Below the pieces are notes generated by a model. It searched no databases and was not told where the DNA came from. It saw only the letters and a list, made by a program, of their open reading frames with translations. Made by a program: the position numbers and the translations under genes. 64,000 nucleotides of DNA from the NCBI GenBank assembly GCA_973895155.1, contig OZ316896.1:23374001-23438000 (forward strand), written 5' to 3'. Of this stretch, positions 21,525-30,868 are shown one piece after another. Numbering within the stretch: position 1 is the stretch's first letter; the number at the start of each line of letters is the position of its first letter. This DNA comes from Marsupella aquatica. Its lineage: Eukaryota; Marchantiophyta.

Positions 21525-21956
21525 CTAGGCATCACATAGCTCCCCACTTAATTGTGAAGCGTCCTCGCGAACCACTTCATCTTCGTCCATATAGTATTTC
21601 TTGAGGCGGTCATAATGGATGCGAACTGGATATACCTCTCCCGTAATGTTGGCCAATTGTACGAAGCCATTGGGGAACATCATGGTTACTCTAAAGGGTC
21701 CTAACCAGCGAGTGTAAAGCTTTCCTGGAAACCTACTATACCTACTGTCATAAAGTAGCACAAGATCACCGGTGTGAATACTAACTACTTTCAACTTTTT
21801 ATCATACTGCTGCTTCATGATATTCTGTCTATATTCTACTCTCTCGGCTGAAATCATTCTCGCCTCCTCTAAAGCTTCTAACCTATATTCTCGCTCCTTT
21901 AGGCTCTCCTCCGCTGAGGCTCTTTCCTCAATTGTAACTTGAAATGTCGGTATCTC
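21525..21956 (-). pseudogene. C-terminal part of element A integrase/pol (cut off by LINE)
   Basis: This is the 3' continuation of the pol frame broken at 27952 by the LINE. It reads IPTFQVTIEERA, a helical stretch, then DLVLLYDSRYSRFPGKLY and RWLGPFRV, the GPY/F-type module at the end of Ty3/gypsy integrases. It ends with SQLSGELCDA and a TAG that lies within the 3' LTR. No chromodomain follows. The coding content is intact but separated from its N-terminal part by about 6 kb of LINE DNA. Confidence 0.8.
21537..21552 (-). other. polypurine tract of element A, inside pol codons
   Basis: On the minus strand AAGTGGGGAGCTA directly precedes the LTR start TGTGATGCC, as expected for the plus-strand primer. 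It is simultaneously coding: it supplies codons S-G-E-L of the pol C-terminus, and pol ends at the TAG formed by LTR bases 10-12. D has the same arrangement at 46887. Confidence 0.7.
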
Positions 21957-22043
21957 CGAAATGTCGGGGAGAAGGAAGGCGAAGCTCTGCACTAGGGGCG
22001 TGGAACAATTGGAAGAGGGGCGAATGAGGTTAACCAGGATGCA

Positions 22044-23714
22044 ATGGTGGGGAGTGAGGTGCCACAAGAAAATGTGGAGATGCAGGACGCGCCCGTGGAG
22101 GATGACGAATCTGAAGAGTGTATCAAGATCCTGCGCGAGATTGCGATCAGGTCCAAAGGTGATCTTGACAAGAGACTCTTTGCAGAAGTGGAATGGAACC
22201 TACCGGAAGCAGCTCGTAATGTGAGACAACTATATAATTGCGCTCTCATATGCTACTTCACGGGAAGAACGCCACTCCTCAATGATTTTAGAGCATGGGT
22301 AGACGAAGTGATGACAAACCAGGAGGGATGGCCGGTACTTCAGGTTAAATTCGTAGGGAAGAACTTTTACATGATAGTGTTTGAGGATCCTAATCACAGG
22401 GATCTGGCACTCAACTACGCACCATGGTTTATGGAGAGACGATTTATATACACGTTCCCATGGGATCCATCCTTTGATGTTAAATGTGAGAACTTCACGA
22501 AGCTCCCAGTGTGGATTGAGATACCGTTTAGGGACCTTGCACTAGAGGGCTGCAGAAGAAAGATTGCGTGCTCTCTAGGGACTCTGCTGTACTACATTCA
22601 GGGGAACAAATTCAGTTTGTATCCCCACGATCGGGCTTGCATCCTTTGGGACACGGACAGGGAAGTCCCTGCCAGTGTGAAGATTCGAATTCGTGATGAC
22701 ATTATTATCTGGCAACCGGTGACGTTTAAAAATATCCCCTATCACTGGTTTCGATGCAACCAAAGAGGTCACCTGGCCCGTGAATGTAAAGTAATCTTGG
22801 AGACTGCCGGTGCTCTACGGATGGGAGCGGACCCGCCGGACGAGAAAGATGACGAGAGACACTCTGAGGCTGATCAGGAGGAGGTGTTGAGGGCTAAAGA
22901 AAATGCTGAAGCACGTGCTATTTTTTGGGGAGCCATGGTGCCTCCTGTGCTGGAGGTACCCTTTTCAGTGGAGGAGGATATCGCTCAGGTGGAGTTGCTA
23001 ATTGTTAGTCCGGTTCCTGGGGAGATGGCAGGGCGGGACTTGGGGCCGCTGCTGCGGGAGAACCCGGATTTGCGGGTGGCGGCTTTCTCTTCGGGAACCA
23101 GGGAGAGAAGTGCTGATTCTCTCCTGACGCCTGGGCGGGCTGGCTGCATGGAGGACTCACAAGACACAGAGGCTGCCAGGATTCCACTACTGGCTGTCGT
23201 TGTCCCGTCAATTGGGCAACGGACTACTCAGAGAAATTCAGTGGAACAAGGAATTGAAGCCCTTACTACTCCCAATTCGCGTGATGGAAATGATGAGACC
23301 TTCTCCTTTCACGAAGAATCTGATGCGGAGATGTCTGAATATGAAGCTTATATTTCACACAGCAAATTCAAAGCTAGAGCCCGCAAGCAAGAACTTCGCA
23401 CACCGCCCTCTGAAAGGACTGAGAAGGCCAAAGGTGAGGCTAAGAAGCAAAGATCAATTAGATTCTCACGTGGTGCCATGTCTGATGCAGGAAGTGCGGA
23501 CGGGATTACAATGCACAAGCGACTGCTGCTCACCATTCCTAGAGGGAGCGATTGTGATGCAAGGGTCCAGGGGAATGCTCCTTTTGGCGGTGGAGTGGCG
23601 CATATAGCATCCCCCATGCGTGTCTCTCCTGCTGGCTCTATTAATGGATATTTGAGTGGACCTATGGGTCGAGATGTGACGGGGATGTCTCCCGGGGGAC
23701 GGAATAGACTATGA
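22044..23714 (+). CDS. LINE ORF1: DUF4283-like, zinc-knuckle RNA-binding protein
   Basis: The 556-codon frame begins about 87 bases into the LINE and stays open. Residues about 30-200 resemble the DUF4283 domain of plant LINE ORF1 proteins, including WPVLQVKFVGKNFYMIVF, MERRFIYTFPWDP, LPVWIEIPF and GCRRKIACSLG. Around residue 233-247 is a CCHC-like knuckle, WFRCNQRGHLAREC, in which the first zinc-binding Cys is replaced by Trp; the remaining Cys, His and Cys are kept. The C-terminal half is acidic and low in motifs. The product would bind LINE RNA and form the retrotransposition RNP. The missing Cys may weaken zinc binding and is probably a point mutation of this copy. Confidence 0.85.
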   Translation: MVGSEVPQENVEMQDAPVEDDESEECIKILREIAIRSKGDLDKRLFAEVEWNLPEAARNVRQLYNCALICYFTGRTPLLNDFRAWVDEVMTNQEGWPVLQVKFVGKNFYMIVFEDPNHRDLALNYAPWFMERRFIYTFPWDPSFDVKCENFTKLPVWIEIPFRDLALEGCRRKIACSLGTLLYYIQGNKFSLYPHDRACILWDTDREVPASVKIRIRDDIIIWQPVTFKNIPYHWFRCNQRGHLARECKVILETAGALRMGADPPDEKDDERHSEADQEEVLRAKENAEARAIFWGAMVPPVLEVPFSVEEDIAQVELLIVSPVPGEMAGRDLGPLLRENPDLRVAAFSSGTRERSADSLLTPGRAGCMEDSQDTEAARIPLLAVVVPSIGQRTTQRNSVEQGIEALTTPNSRDGNDETFSFHEESDAEMSEYEAYISHSKFKARARKQELRTPPSERTEKAKGEAKKQRSIRFSRGAMSDAGSADGITMHKRLLLTIPRGSDCDARVQGNAPFGGGVAHIASPMRVSPAGSINGYLSGPMGRDVTGMSPGGRNRL

Positions 23715-23768
23715 GACGCAAGGATGGGGGGTGGCTGTGCCAGGATATAATTTTGGCATAGTAGGAGG

Positions 23769-26700
23769 ATGGACGGAAGGCTCAGGGTGGCATCCTGGAA
23801 CGTTTGTGGACTTTGTGAGCCTAACCGTAAGCATATTGTTAAGAATTGGGTAAGATCGCTGAAGGTACCGCTGGGGATTCTGGCCCTTCAAGAAGTGAAA
23901 GCTGATCAATTTAGACTTGATATGGCTCTGCGGGCTATTCTCCCATCATATCAGCACTTTTCTTCTGAGCCGGAGGAGGGAAAGGGAGGAACGGCACTAC
24001 TGGTACACCCTGAGCTGAGGGTGGTGGGCTCGGGAACACTGGATATGGGAAGGGCGGTATGGGCTGTGATCGAGAAGGGAGCGGTGACCTTCGGAGTTGC
24101 GTGTATATATGCTCCCAATTCAGCTAGACTAAGAGCTCTGCTATGGAATGATCTAAAGGTGATGCTACCACACAATGACTGGGTGCTGTGTGGTGACTTC
24201 AATATGACGGAACGCAGAACGGACTCGACTGGTACATCGCCGCTGATCCGCGGTAGAGAGGCTGAGTTTTGGAGATTCTTGAAGATGAGATTTAATTTGA
24301 CAGACGCGTGGGACATTAGGGGAGGAGCTGCTGGCCCGCGCTTCACGTGGAGAAGGAATCGGAATGGAGAGATGTCACAGTCTTGACTCGACAGGATTTA
24401 TGTTAGTGAAAGGGGAGAATGGCTTCGTGAGGTGGAACTCCTGCATGACGGGGGCTCAGCCCTTTCGGATCATGATCCTGTTATGTTGAATGTGCAGCTC
24501 TCTGGACTGACAGAGACGGTGGAGAGAGGCAAAGTGCGTCTCTTCATGGCCAACCCGGCGTTTCTACGGAGAAGGGAGGACATTCTGTGGCTGGAGGCTG
24601 CTTGGAGGGTGGGACGAGGAGATTTTGTGGACCCGCGGCTGCACTTTGCTAAGGGCAGCTGGAAAATGCGTCAAACATTGAAGGAAATTCAAGCCCAACC
24701 AAGGACAACTGAGATGGAGATGGCAGCTCAGCGAGCTCAGTTGCGAGTTCTTAAGATGGCCATTATAGAACACCATTCAGAGGGAGACATTGCAGAGTTC
24801 ATGGACGCGGAAGACACTCTACATGCTTCAGAGTTGGAGGAAGCACACAGAGGACGACGGCTAGCCAGAATTAAGTGGTTAAGTGAAGGAGACGAGTCAA
24901 CAAAGTTTTTCTTTGCTACAGTGAGGGCTAAGCGATCTCGTGAGTCCATGCCTTCCCTGAATAGGGAGGACGGGAGTACAGTAGCTGACCCTGGAGAAAT
25001 CCTGAAGGAGGTAGAAAGGTTCTGCCAAACATTATACTCGCCTGAGCCGCGATTGGAAGCGGAGTTGGAAGAGGTTCGTGTGGCCAAAGACAGACTGCTT
25101 GGCAACACGAGGTTTGCACTCTCTGGAGCGGAGAATTTGAGGATGGAGAGACTCCCGTCATACCAGGAGGTGAAGGAGGTGCTGTGGCTCCTGCCTTGTG
25201 ACAAAACGCCGGGACCGGATGGCATGACAGCTGAGGTCTATAGAGCATGCTGGGAGTTTCTCGGGCAAGATCTGGTGGATATGATACAGGAGTTCTGGCT
25301 TACGGGGGCTTTGGACGTTGGAATCTGTGAAGGAATTGTGAAGTTCATACCCAAGAAACCTGATAAACGGTTTTTAAGGGACTGGCGCCCTTTGACAATG
25401 TTAAATACTATATACAAGCTCATTGCCAAGATCCTCGCTATACGACTCAAACCGATTCTACACATGATTATTAGCCCGCAACAGACTGGATTTATACCTG
25501 GAAGACACATTCTTGAAAATATTTCCTTAGCCTGGCTTACATGTGACTGGGTGCACAACAAGAGGAGAGAGGCATTGTTCCTAAAACTGGATTTTGAGAA
25601 GGCCTTTGACCGTGTTTCACATGACTACTTATGGGAATGCATGCACCTACTGGGCATCAGCGGACGCTTCACTATGCTGGTCAGGGCCCTGCTAGCACAG
25701 GCATCTTCCAGGGCCTTGGTGAACGGATTACTATCAAACACATTTGAGCTTAAACGAGGGGTAAGACAGGGCTGTCCACTGTCACCATTGTTGTTTGTCA
25801 TCTCCACGCAACCTCTTATGGACTTTCTCGATACTGAGATGGCGGAGGGCCGACTTTGTGGACTGCAGATCACCCCTGGATTCACTATCTGCTATAGACT
25901 GTTTGCGGATGATGTTGGGATGTTTATCCCGGCCACAGAGCGTGCCTTTGAGGAAGCAACCACTGCTCTAGAATGCTATGAGATGGCTAGTGGGGCGCGA
26001 CTGAATCTGAAGAAATCCGTTGTGATCCCATTGGCATTGGAAAGGATCCCAGAGTGGCTGAACAACACAGGCTGCCTTATCAGCCGAAGAGGCGAGATAC
26101 AGAAATACCTGGGGGCACCTTTTGGGGAGAGTTTGAGCACGGAACAACTGCACAAATTCTGTTTGGATAAGATTTGTGCCAGACTTTCTGTTTGGTCCAA
26201 CAAACTTCTTTCTTTTACTGGCCGTTCACTACTGGTCAAACAGGTACTACTTGCTATCCCGATCTACCATGTAATGTATTGCAAGGCATCTGTAGGCCTG
26301 GCGAAGAAGATGATTGCTCTGAGCAGGGAATTTTTATGGGGATATAATGCCACTGGAGGACGGAAGGTCCCCCTGGTGGCCTGGGATCGGATGGCTTTGC
26401 CACGTGTGGAAGGGGGGCTGGGATTCCGGGACTTCCGCAGTCACTCTGATGCATTACTCTCTCAATGGTTCACTAAGGCACTTAACGCGCCTGAGACGGA
26501 ATGGTCTAGGATGTTGGCAGCCAACCTGAAATTGATGGGGTGGACGAACTACAAAATTATTAGGCGAAATGGATACTCCTTCCAGGACCGGCTGCTACTG
26601 TGCACGCCTCGTTCATTTAGTGGGCTCCCCTACACGACAGGTCTCTGGAGAAGCTGGGAGCTAGTGAGAGCCCACTTATTCTTCGATCCTGGACGGACGG

Positions 26701-27689
26701 GGCCGCCTTCCCGGTGGAGCATCATGGATACCCTCAAGTGTATGGTGGGCTTCAATTCCCTTCCGAATAAAGCCCTCATAGAGATTGCTGCGATTTGTGG
26801 CAGGCTGGGATTGAGGTCTATTGGTGATGGATGGTCGACGGAGGATGGATGTTGGAAGGACCTACCGCTACGATGGCACAATATGCGTGGCTTTTCTGAT
26901 GAGCATCGAACGATGGCTCGTTCGTTCTTGGAGTGCCTTTGGCGGGCAGACAATTGCCGATCTGAATACTACTTGTATGCCAAGCAGTGGAGATGGACAG
27001 ACAGACCGGAGCCGCTGAAGGACTTCAGAATCGAGAATTGTAGAGTGTATGATTTCTTAAGGCCTAAGACTGCATCCCATGACCGCCTCAATCGGATCTG
27101 GTCACTGTCCTGGCCTGAGATGCGCTGGAATATGTGTTGGGCTAAGCTTTGGGGGTCTGATCTTCCGATTAGAGGCAAGACCTTTGTGTGGAGGATTATT
27201 GTAGGGGGCCTTTTCACTGGGGCACGTGCGCTCAGAATGGAGGTGAGTAATGGAGATTGCAAGCTTTGCAAAGGATGGCTGGAGACGATCCCCCACGTGT
27301 TCTTCCACTGTACACATGCGGTCCGTTGCTGGCTACTCTGTCAGGATTCGTTGCAGATTCTGGGCTTGCCAATGGGACGAGGTCTGATGGCTCTTTTAGA
27401 GGCGGCCTGCGGGAAGGAGCCTGTGCAAGTGGCCCGGATCTTCGTCTTGCACCATATTATGTGGCGACTCTGGACGGGAAGGAACACTCACATGTTTCAG
27501 GTGGGGGGGAGACGGGTGTTTGACTTGGGACTTGTTCTGAATGAGGCAGCGGAGAACGCTTTTGCTGTTAGTCGGCGCTGCCCCCCGGGCAGGAAGTGCA
27601 CCCGCCTGATTCGGGCAAAGGCATGGATGGATGACCTGCGTAGGGTTTGGCTAGGCAGTGGCAGCATTGCTGTCAATTCTTTTGCCTAA
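23769..27689 (+). pseudogene. LINE ORF2: endonuclease, reverse transcriptase, zf-RVT; one in-frame stop
   Basis: A single frame of 1,307 codons is interrupted only by TGA at 24384-24386 (codon 206). The AP-endonuclease domain opens with LRVASWNVCGL and LQEVKAD; its last motif SDHDPV lies after the stop. The reverse transcriptase follows, with IPKKPDKRFLRDWRPLTML, LKLDFEKAFDRVSHDYLW, GVRQGCPLSPLLF and the catalytic FADDVGMF (about residue 712). The C-terminal zf-RVT module has WAKLWG...PIRGKTFVWR and CKLC...HVFFHC (about 1123-1185). The enzyme would nick target DNA and copy LINE RNA in place. The stop falls before LDRIYVS and fits a CGA-to-TGA methyl-cytosine transition. Everything else appears functional. 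Confidence 0.9.
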
Positions 27690-27951
27690 GGGGGACCGTG
27701 GCTTCCTGGATGATCTGACTGTTGGATGCCCTCTTATGTTGGGCTTGGGCTTGTGTTGGTGATTGATTTTCCCTTTTCCACTGTTTGGTGGTCAGGGGGC
27801 TGTGGGATATGCGCTGGTGATGTGTGCCTGTGCGCTGTGTGTTCGGCTTTGTTTTATGTCGCTTGGTCTGGCCTTCTGGTCTGTCTGTTTGCCCTCCCCG
27901 TGGGGCTTTTCGCGGGGGAACCAAAAATTATAAAAATGTTCCCATTCCAAG

Positions 27952-28690
27952 GAAATGTCGGTATCTCAAGTTGCATGGGTACCAGGGCTTCTTGTCCAAA
28001 GGTTAAGAAGAAGGGTGTATGACCGGTAGTGGATTTATAGGCAAGACTGTAAGCAAAAACAACAGCAAACAATTTATCATCCCAATCGAGTTTGTTCTGA
28101 GCTACTGTCTTGTTCAATATCTTTCCTATAATTCCGTTTGCTCGTTCTGTCAACCCATTTGCCTTTGGATGGTAGGGAGTAGTAGGCCTATGTTTAACTA
28201 AATACTGCTCATTTAAACGACTAATTATATCATTCAAAAAATGGGTTCCTCTATCACTAACTAATTCTAGGGGTGCTCCATACCTGGTGAAGATCTGCTC
28301 ATACATGAATCTAGCCGTAGTAATTGCATCATCCTTCGTTGTTGGTCTGGCCTCTACCCATTTAGTTGCATAATCCGTAGCCAGGATTATGTACTTGTTC
28401 CGTCGAGGGTGGGTCAGTGGTTTCAGAGGTCCAATGTAATCAATACCCCACTTCTCGAATGGTGCCAGAGGTAGAATAGGGTGCAGTGGATGTCTGGTGG
28501 ACGCCCTTGGTCCTCCCGCTCGTTGACAAGGATCGCATTGTTTGATAAACTGATAGACATCCTTGTGCAAGGTGGGCCACCAGTAACCGGCATTTAATAT
28601 CTTCTTAGACGTGGTTACTGGGGCAAAATGTCCTCCGGCCTCCTCTCCATGCATGGCCCGTAGGACTCGTTTTACCTCTCTCTTTTCCAA
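27952..28690 (-). pseudogene. element A integrase, N-terminal zinc and catalytic core
   Basis: The minus-strand frame contains an HHCC zinc-binding segment (HFAPVTTSKKI...CDPCQRAGG) and the integrase core. The catalytic residues are D in GIDYIGPLKPL, D in LVSDRGTHFL and E in GLTERANGIIGK. It then runs into the LINE at 27952, its C-terminal GPY/F part being at 21525-21956. Upstream, a 1-base deletion near 28718 relative to D puts it out of frame with the RNase H region, so RT-RH and IN were originally one pol frame. The protein would have inserted cDNA into chromosomal DNA. Confidence 0.88.
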
Positions 28691-30801
28691 ACACCTTTGA
28701 ATCGTGCCGTTGATTCCATGCTTGTGAGTATGCCTTTAATGCACTGATACTGTCTGACCTTCCGCACAAAGACTGCGGCTTGCTCTCGGCTTAATCCTGG
28801 CTGTAATCTGGAAGTGCTGAGAAATTGTAAAATCTCAGGGTACCATGTATCAGCTATTTCCACAACGAATAGCTCCTCGTCGGGGAATCGATCATCGATG
28901 CAATCCGTGGCAGGTTTACCTGTGATCCTTGAAAAGAAGTCGGCATTGGCGTGTAACTTTCCCGGCTTGATCCTCAGCTCATAGTCAAACTCCTGTAATA
29001 GCAAAATCCATCTTGCTACTCTGCCTGTAAGGTCCGGCTTATTGACTAGGTACTTCAAACTTTCATGATCGGTATGAAAGATTACCTTGTACCCTAGTAA
29101 ATAATGCCTAAACTTTTTACAAGAATAAATGACTCCTAATGCTTCTCTCTCTGTGGTGGAGTAGTTCCGTTCGGCATCGGCAAGCTGACGACTTGCGAAG
29201 TATATGGGATGGTCCCTTCCTTTCTCATCCAACTGACTTAGTACTGAGCCGATACAGAAGCCCGAGACATCTACAAAAACATGAAAATCTTTGTTCCAGT
29301 CCGGTGCTATCATGACTGGGGCCTCTACTAACATCTGCTTCAATTCTACCACCGCTGTGACTCGTTCGGGTGTGGGTTCGAAGTCTGCTCCTGCCTTGAG
29401 CATGTTGGTTAATGGTAAAGCTAGCTTGGCAAAATCCTTGATGAACCGGCGATAGTAACCAATGCATCCCAAGAAGGATCTTACATCCTTTATGTTCTTA
29501 GGTTGCATGATATCTAGCCATACTGCTAGCTTACCTTTGTCAATCTCAATGCCCTTCCTTGATACCTTGTGACCTAGTAGCACCCCCTCGGTTACTGCAA
29601 AGAAACATTTATCTGGGTGTAACTTGAGACCCACCTCTCTACATCTCATGAAGGTTTTCCTGAGGTATTTAACATGTTTCGATGCCTTCCCGAATACTGC
29701 AAAGTCATCAATGAAGATTTCCATGAACTTTCTCAAGTAATCATGAAAAATGTTCACCATTAATCGTTGAAACATAGCTGGTGCGTTGCAGAGTCCAAAC
29801 GGCATACGATTGAAGACATAGATCCCCCATTCCGTGATGAAGGCCGTCTTGATTTGGTCTTCCTGCCGAATCCTGATTTGGTTATAACCAGAGTATCCAT
29901 CCATGAATGAATATAGTTCATGACTGGCTACCATGTCTAGTACCATATCAGTAAACGGTAAAGGAAAATGGTCTTTTAATGTTGCTTCATTCAGCTTCCT
30001 GTAATCCTGACAAACCCGGATCTTGGGTTTACCATCGGGTCCAGCTTTCTTGGGAACTATCACAATTGGAGACACCCAGTCTGAATGCAGGACTGGAGTG
30101 ATGAATCCAGCTTCCACTAGTTTGTCGATTTCTATTTTGACCAGCAGGGAATACTTCGGGTTCATCCTTCGAATTGGTTGTCGAAATGATTTGGCTCCTA
30201 ACATGAGATCAATTCGATGTTCCCCTAGTGTTGGATCTACTCCCTTTAGATCTTGGTGACTCCATGCGAACACATCCTGAAATTCAATCAATAAGTCACT
30301 GATCTCTTTCTCGAGCTTAGGTGCTAGGTTTCTCCCTAAGTTCAGTTCTCTTCCCTCTCCTAAGTCGAGCTTCCGATATTGCCGTGCTTGGATCATATTA
30401 ATCTGCTTCTTCAAATTCGGGTCCAGTTCGGCTTCCAGTCTCTCCAATCTCATACCTCCATAAACTGGAATCTCGGCTGGACTAGCCGAGTCAGTCCCTT
30501 CCTTGGTGTCCATAGATTGTCCCCTTGCCGGTCTATTCGGTTTTGAATTGGTGGTCGGCTCCCCTTCCTGCCTTGGCTCTGGATTGTGTCTGTCCATCTC
30601 ATCCACCTCTTGCTCCTGAGAGTCAGGCCGCTGTGCTCTCTCGGCTTCTAATAGGGCCTCAATTTGTTCTGCCCTCGTAATCGGCTTGTATGCCGATCCC
30701 TTGGTATTTAATTCCTTGCCGATGATCGATGGCGTTGTGAACCCTGCCGGCTCTGCCACAACGCCTGCAGAAAATCCACTGTCCCTGCTACTGCTCCCCA
30801 C
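28672..30801 (-). CDS. element A pol: reverse transcriptase and RNase H
   Basis: The 709-codon frame begins after the gag frame. A linker of about 180 residues precedes the RT (FAWSHQDLKGV, IVIVPKKAGPDGKPKIRV, FPLPFTDMVLDMV, GYSGYNQIRI, FGLCNAPAMFQRLM, EIFIDDFAVFGK with catalytic DD near residue 363, LLGHKVS, FLGCIGYYRRFI). RNase H follows (FHVFVDVSGFCIGSVLSQL, TEREALGVIYSCKKFRHYL, FHTDHESLKYL, HANADFFSRI). FIDDF instead of YxDD is characteristic of Tat/Athila-like Ty3/gypsy elements. No protease domain lies before the RT in this copy. The frame ends at a TGA created by a 1-base deletion near 28718; D shows the longer original reading. The enzyme copies genomic RNA into cDNA. Confidence 0.9.
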   Translation of the reverse strand: MGSSSRDSGFSAGVVAEPAGFTTPSIIGKELNTKGSAYKPITRAEQIEALLEAERAQRPDSQEQEVDEMDRHNPEPRQEGEPTTNSKPNRPARGQSMDTKEGTDSASPAEIPVYGGMRLERLEAELDPNLKKQINMIQARQYRKLDLGEGRELNLGRNLAPKLEKEISDLLIEFQDVFAWSHQDLKGVDPTLGEHRIDLMLGAKSFRQPIRRMNPKYSLLVKIEIDKLVEAGFITPVLHSDWVSPIVIVPKKAGPDGKPKIRVCQDYRKLNEATLKDHFPLPFTDMVLDMVASHELYSFMDGYSGYNQIRIRQEDQIKTAFITEWGIYVFNRMPFGLCNAPAMFQRLMVNIFHDYLRKFMEIFIDDFAVFGKASKHVKYLRKTFMRCREVGLKLHPDKCFFAVTEGVLLGHKVSRKGIEIDKGKLAVWLDIMQPKNIKDVRSFLGCIGYYRRFIKDFAKLALPLTNMLKAGADFEPTPERVTAVVELKQMLVEAPVMIAPDWNKDFHVFVDVSGFCIGSVLSQLDEKGRDHPIYFASRQLADAERNYSTTEREALGVIYSCKKFRHYLLGYKVIFHTDHESLKYLVNKPDLTGRVARWILLLQEFDYELRIKPGKLHANADFFSRITGKPATDCIDDRFPDEELFVVEIADTWYPEILQFLSTSRLQPGLSREQAAVFVRKVRQYQCIKGILTSMESTARFKGVWKRER

Positions 30802-30868
30802 TTAGCCGTTTCATCCAATTGGTCTACATCCTTTACTTCCTCCGGAATTGCAGCTAAAAAGGTGGATT

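Larger units (their letters stand above)
16875..21536 (-). repeat. complete 3' LTR of element A, 4,662 bp, containing a 1,211-codon ORF
   Basis: In LTR orientation it begins TGTGATGCCTAGACAGG at 21536 and ends GGGACGCACCACA at 16875, so TG...CA ends are present. Solo LTR C (4,664 bp) has the same ends, independently fixing the boundaries. The LTR holds a 115-bp lead, the ORF 21421-17786, then about 910 bp with several inverted repeats, and abuts a polypurine tract on its 5' side. It is far larger than usual LTRs (0.3-2 kb), though within the range of the largest plant LTRs. Confidence 0.9.
21957..27951 (+). mobile_element. L1-type plant LINE inserted in element A pol
   Basis: The insertion is flanked by an exact 16-bp target duplication GAAATGTCGGTATCTC at 21941-21956 and 27952-27967. 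Element D carries the single uninterrupted site (GAAATGTAGGAATCTC, near 47290), confirming the boundaries. The element has ORF1 (22044-23714) and ORF2 (23769-27689), a 3' untranslated region rich in T and G, and a short A-rich end without a long poly(A) tail. Its orientation is opposite to element A. Both ORFs are nearly intact, so it is a young, probably full-length insertion. Confidence 0.93.

Noticed and set aside
27726-28022. 98-codon frame at the LINE 3' end as a separate gene
   Set aside because: It crosses the LINE 3' end and target duplication into element A; low-complexity hydrophobic and aromatic content, no motif.
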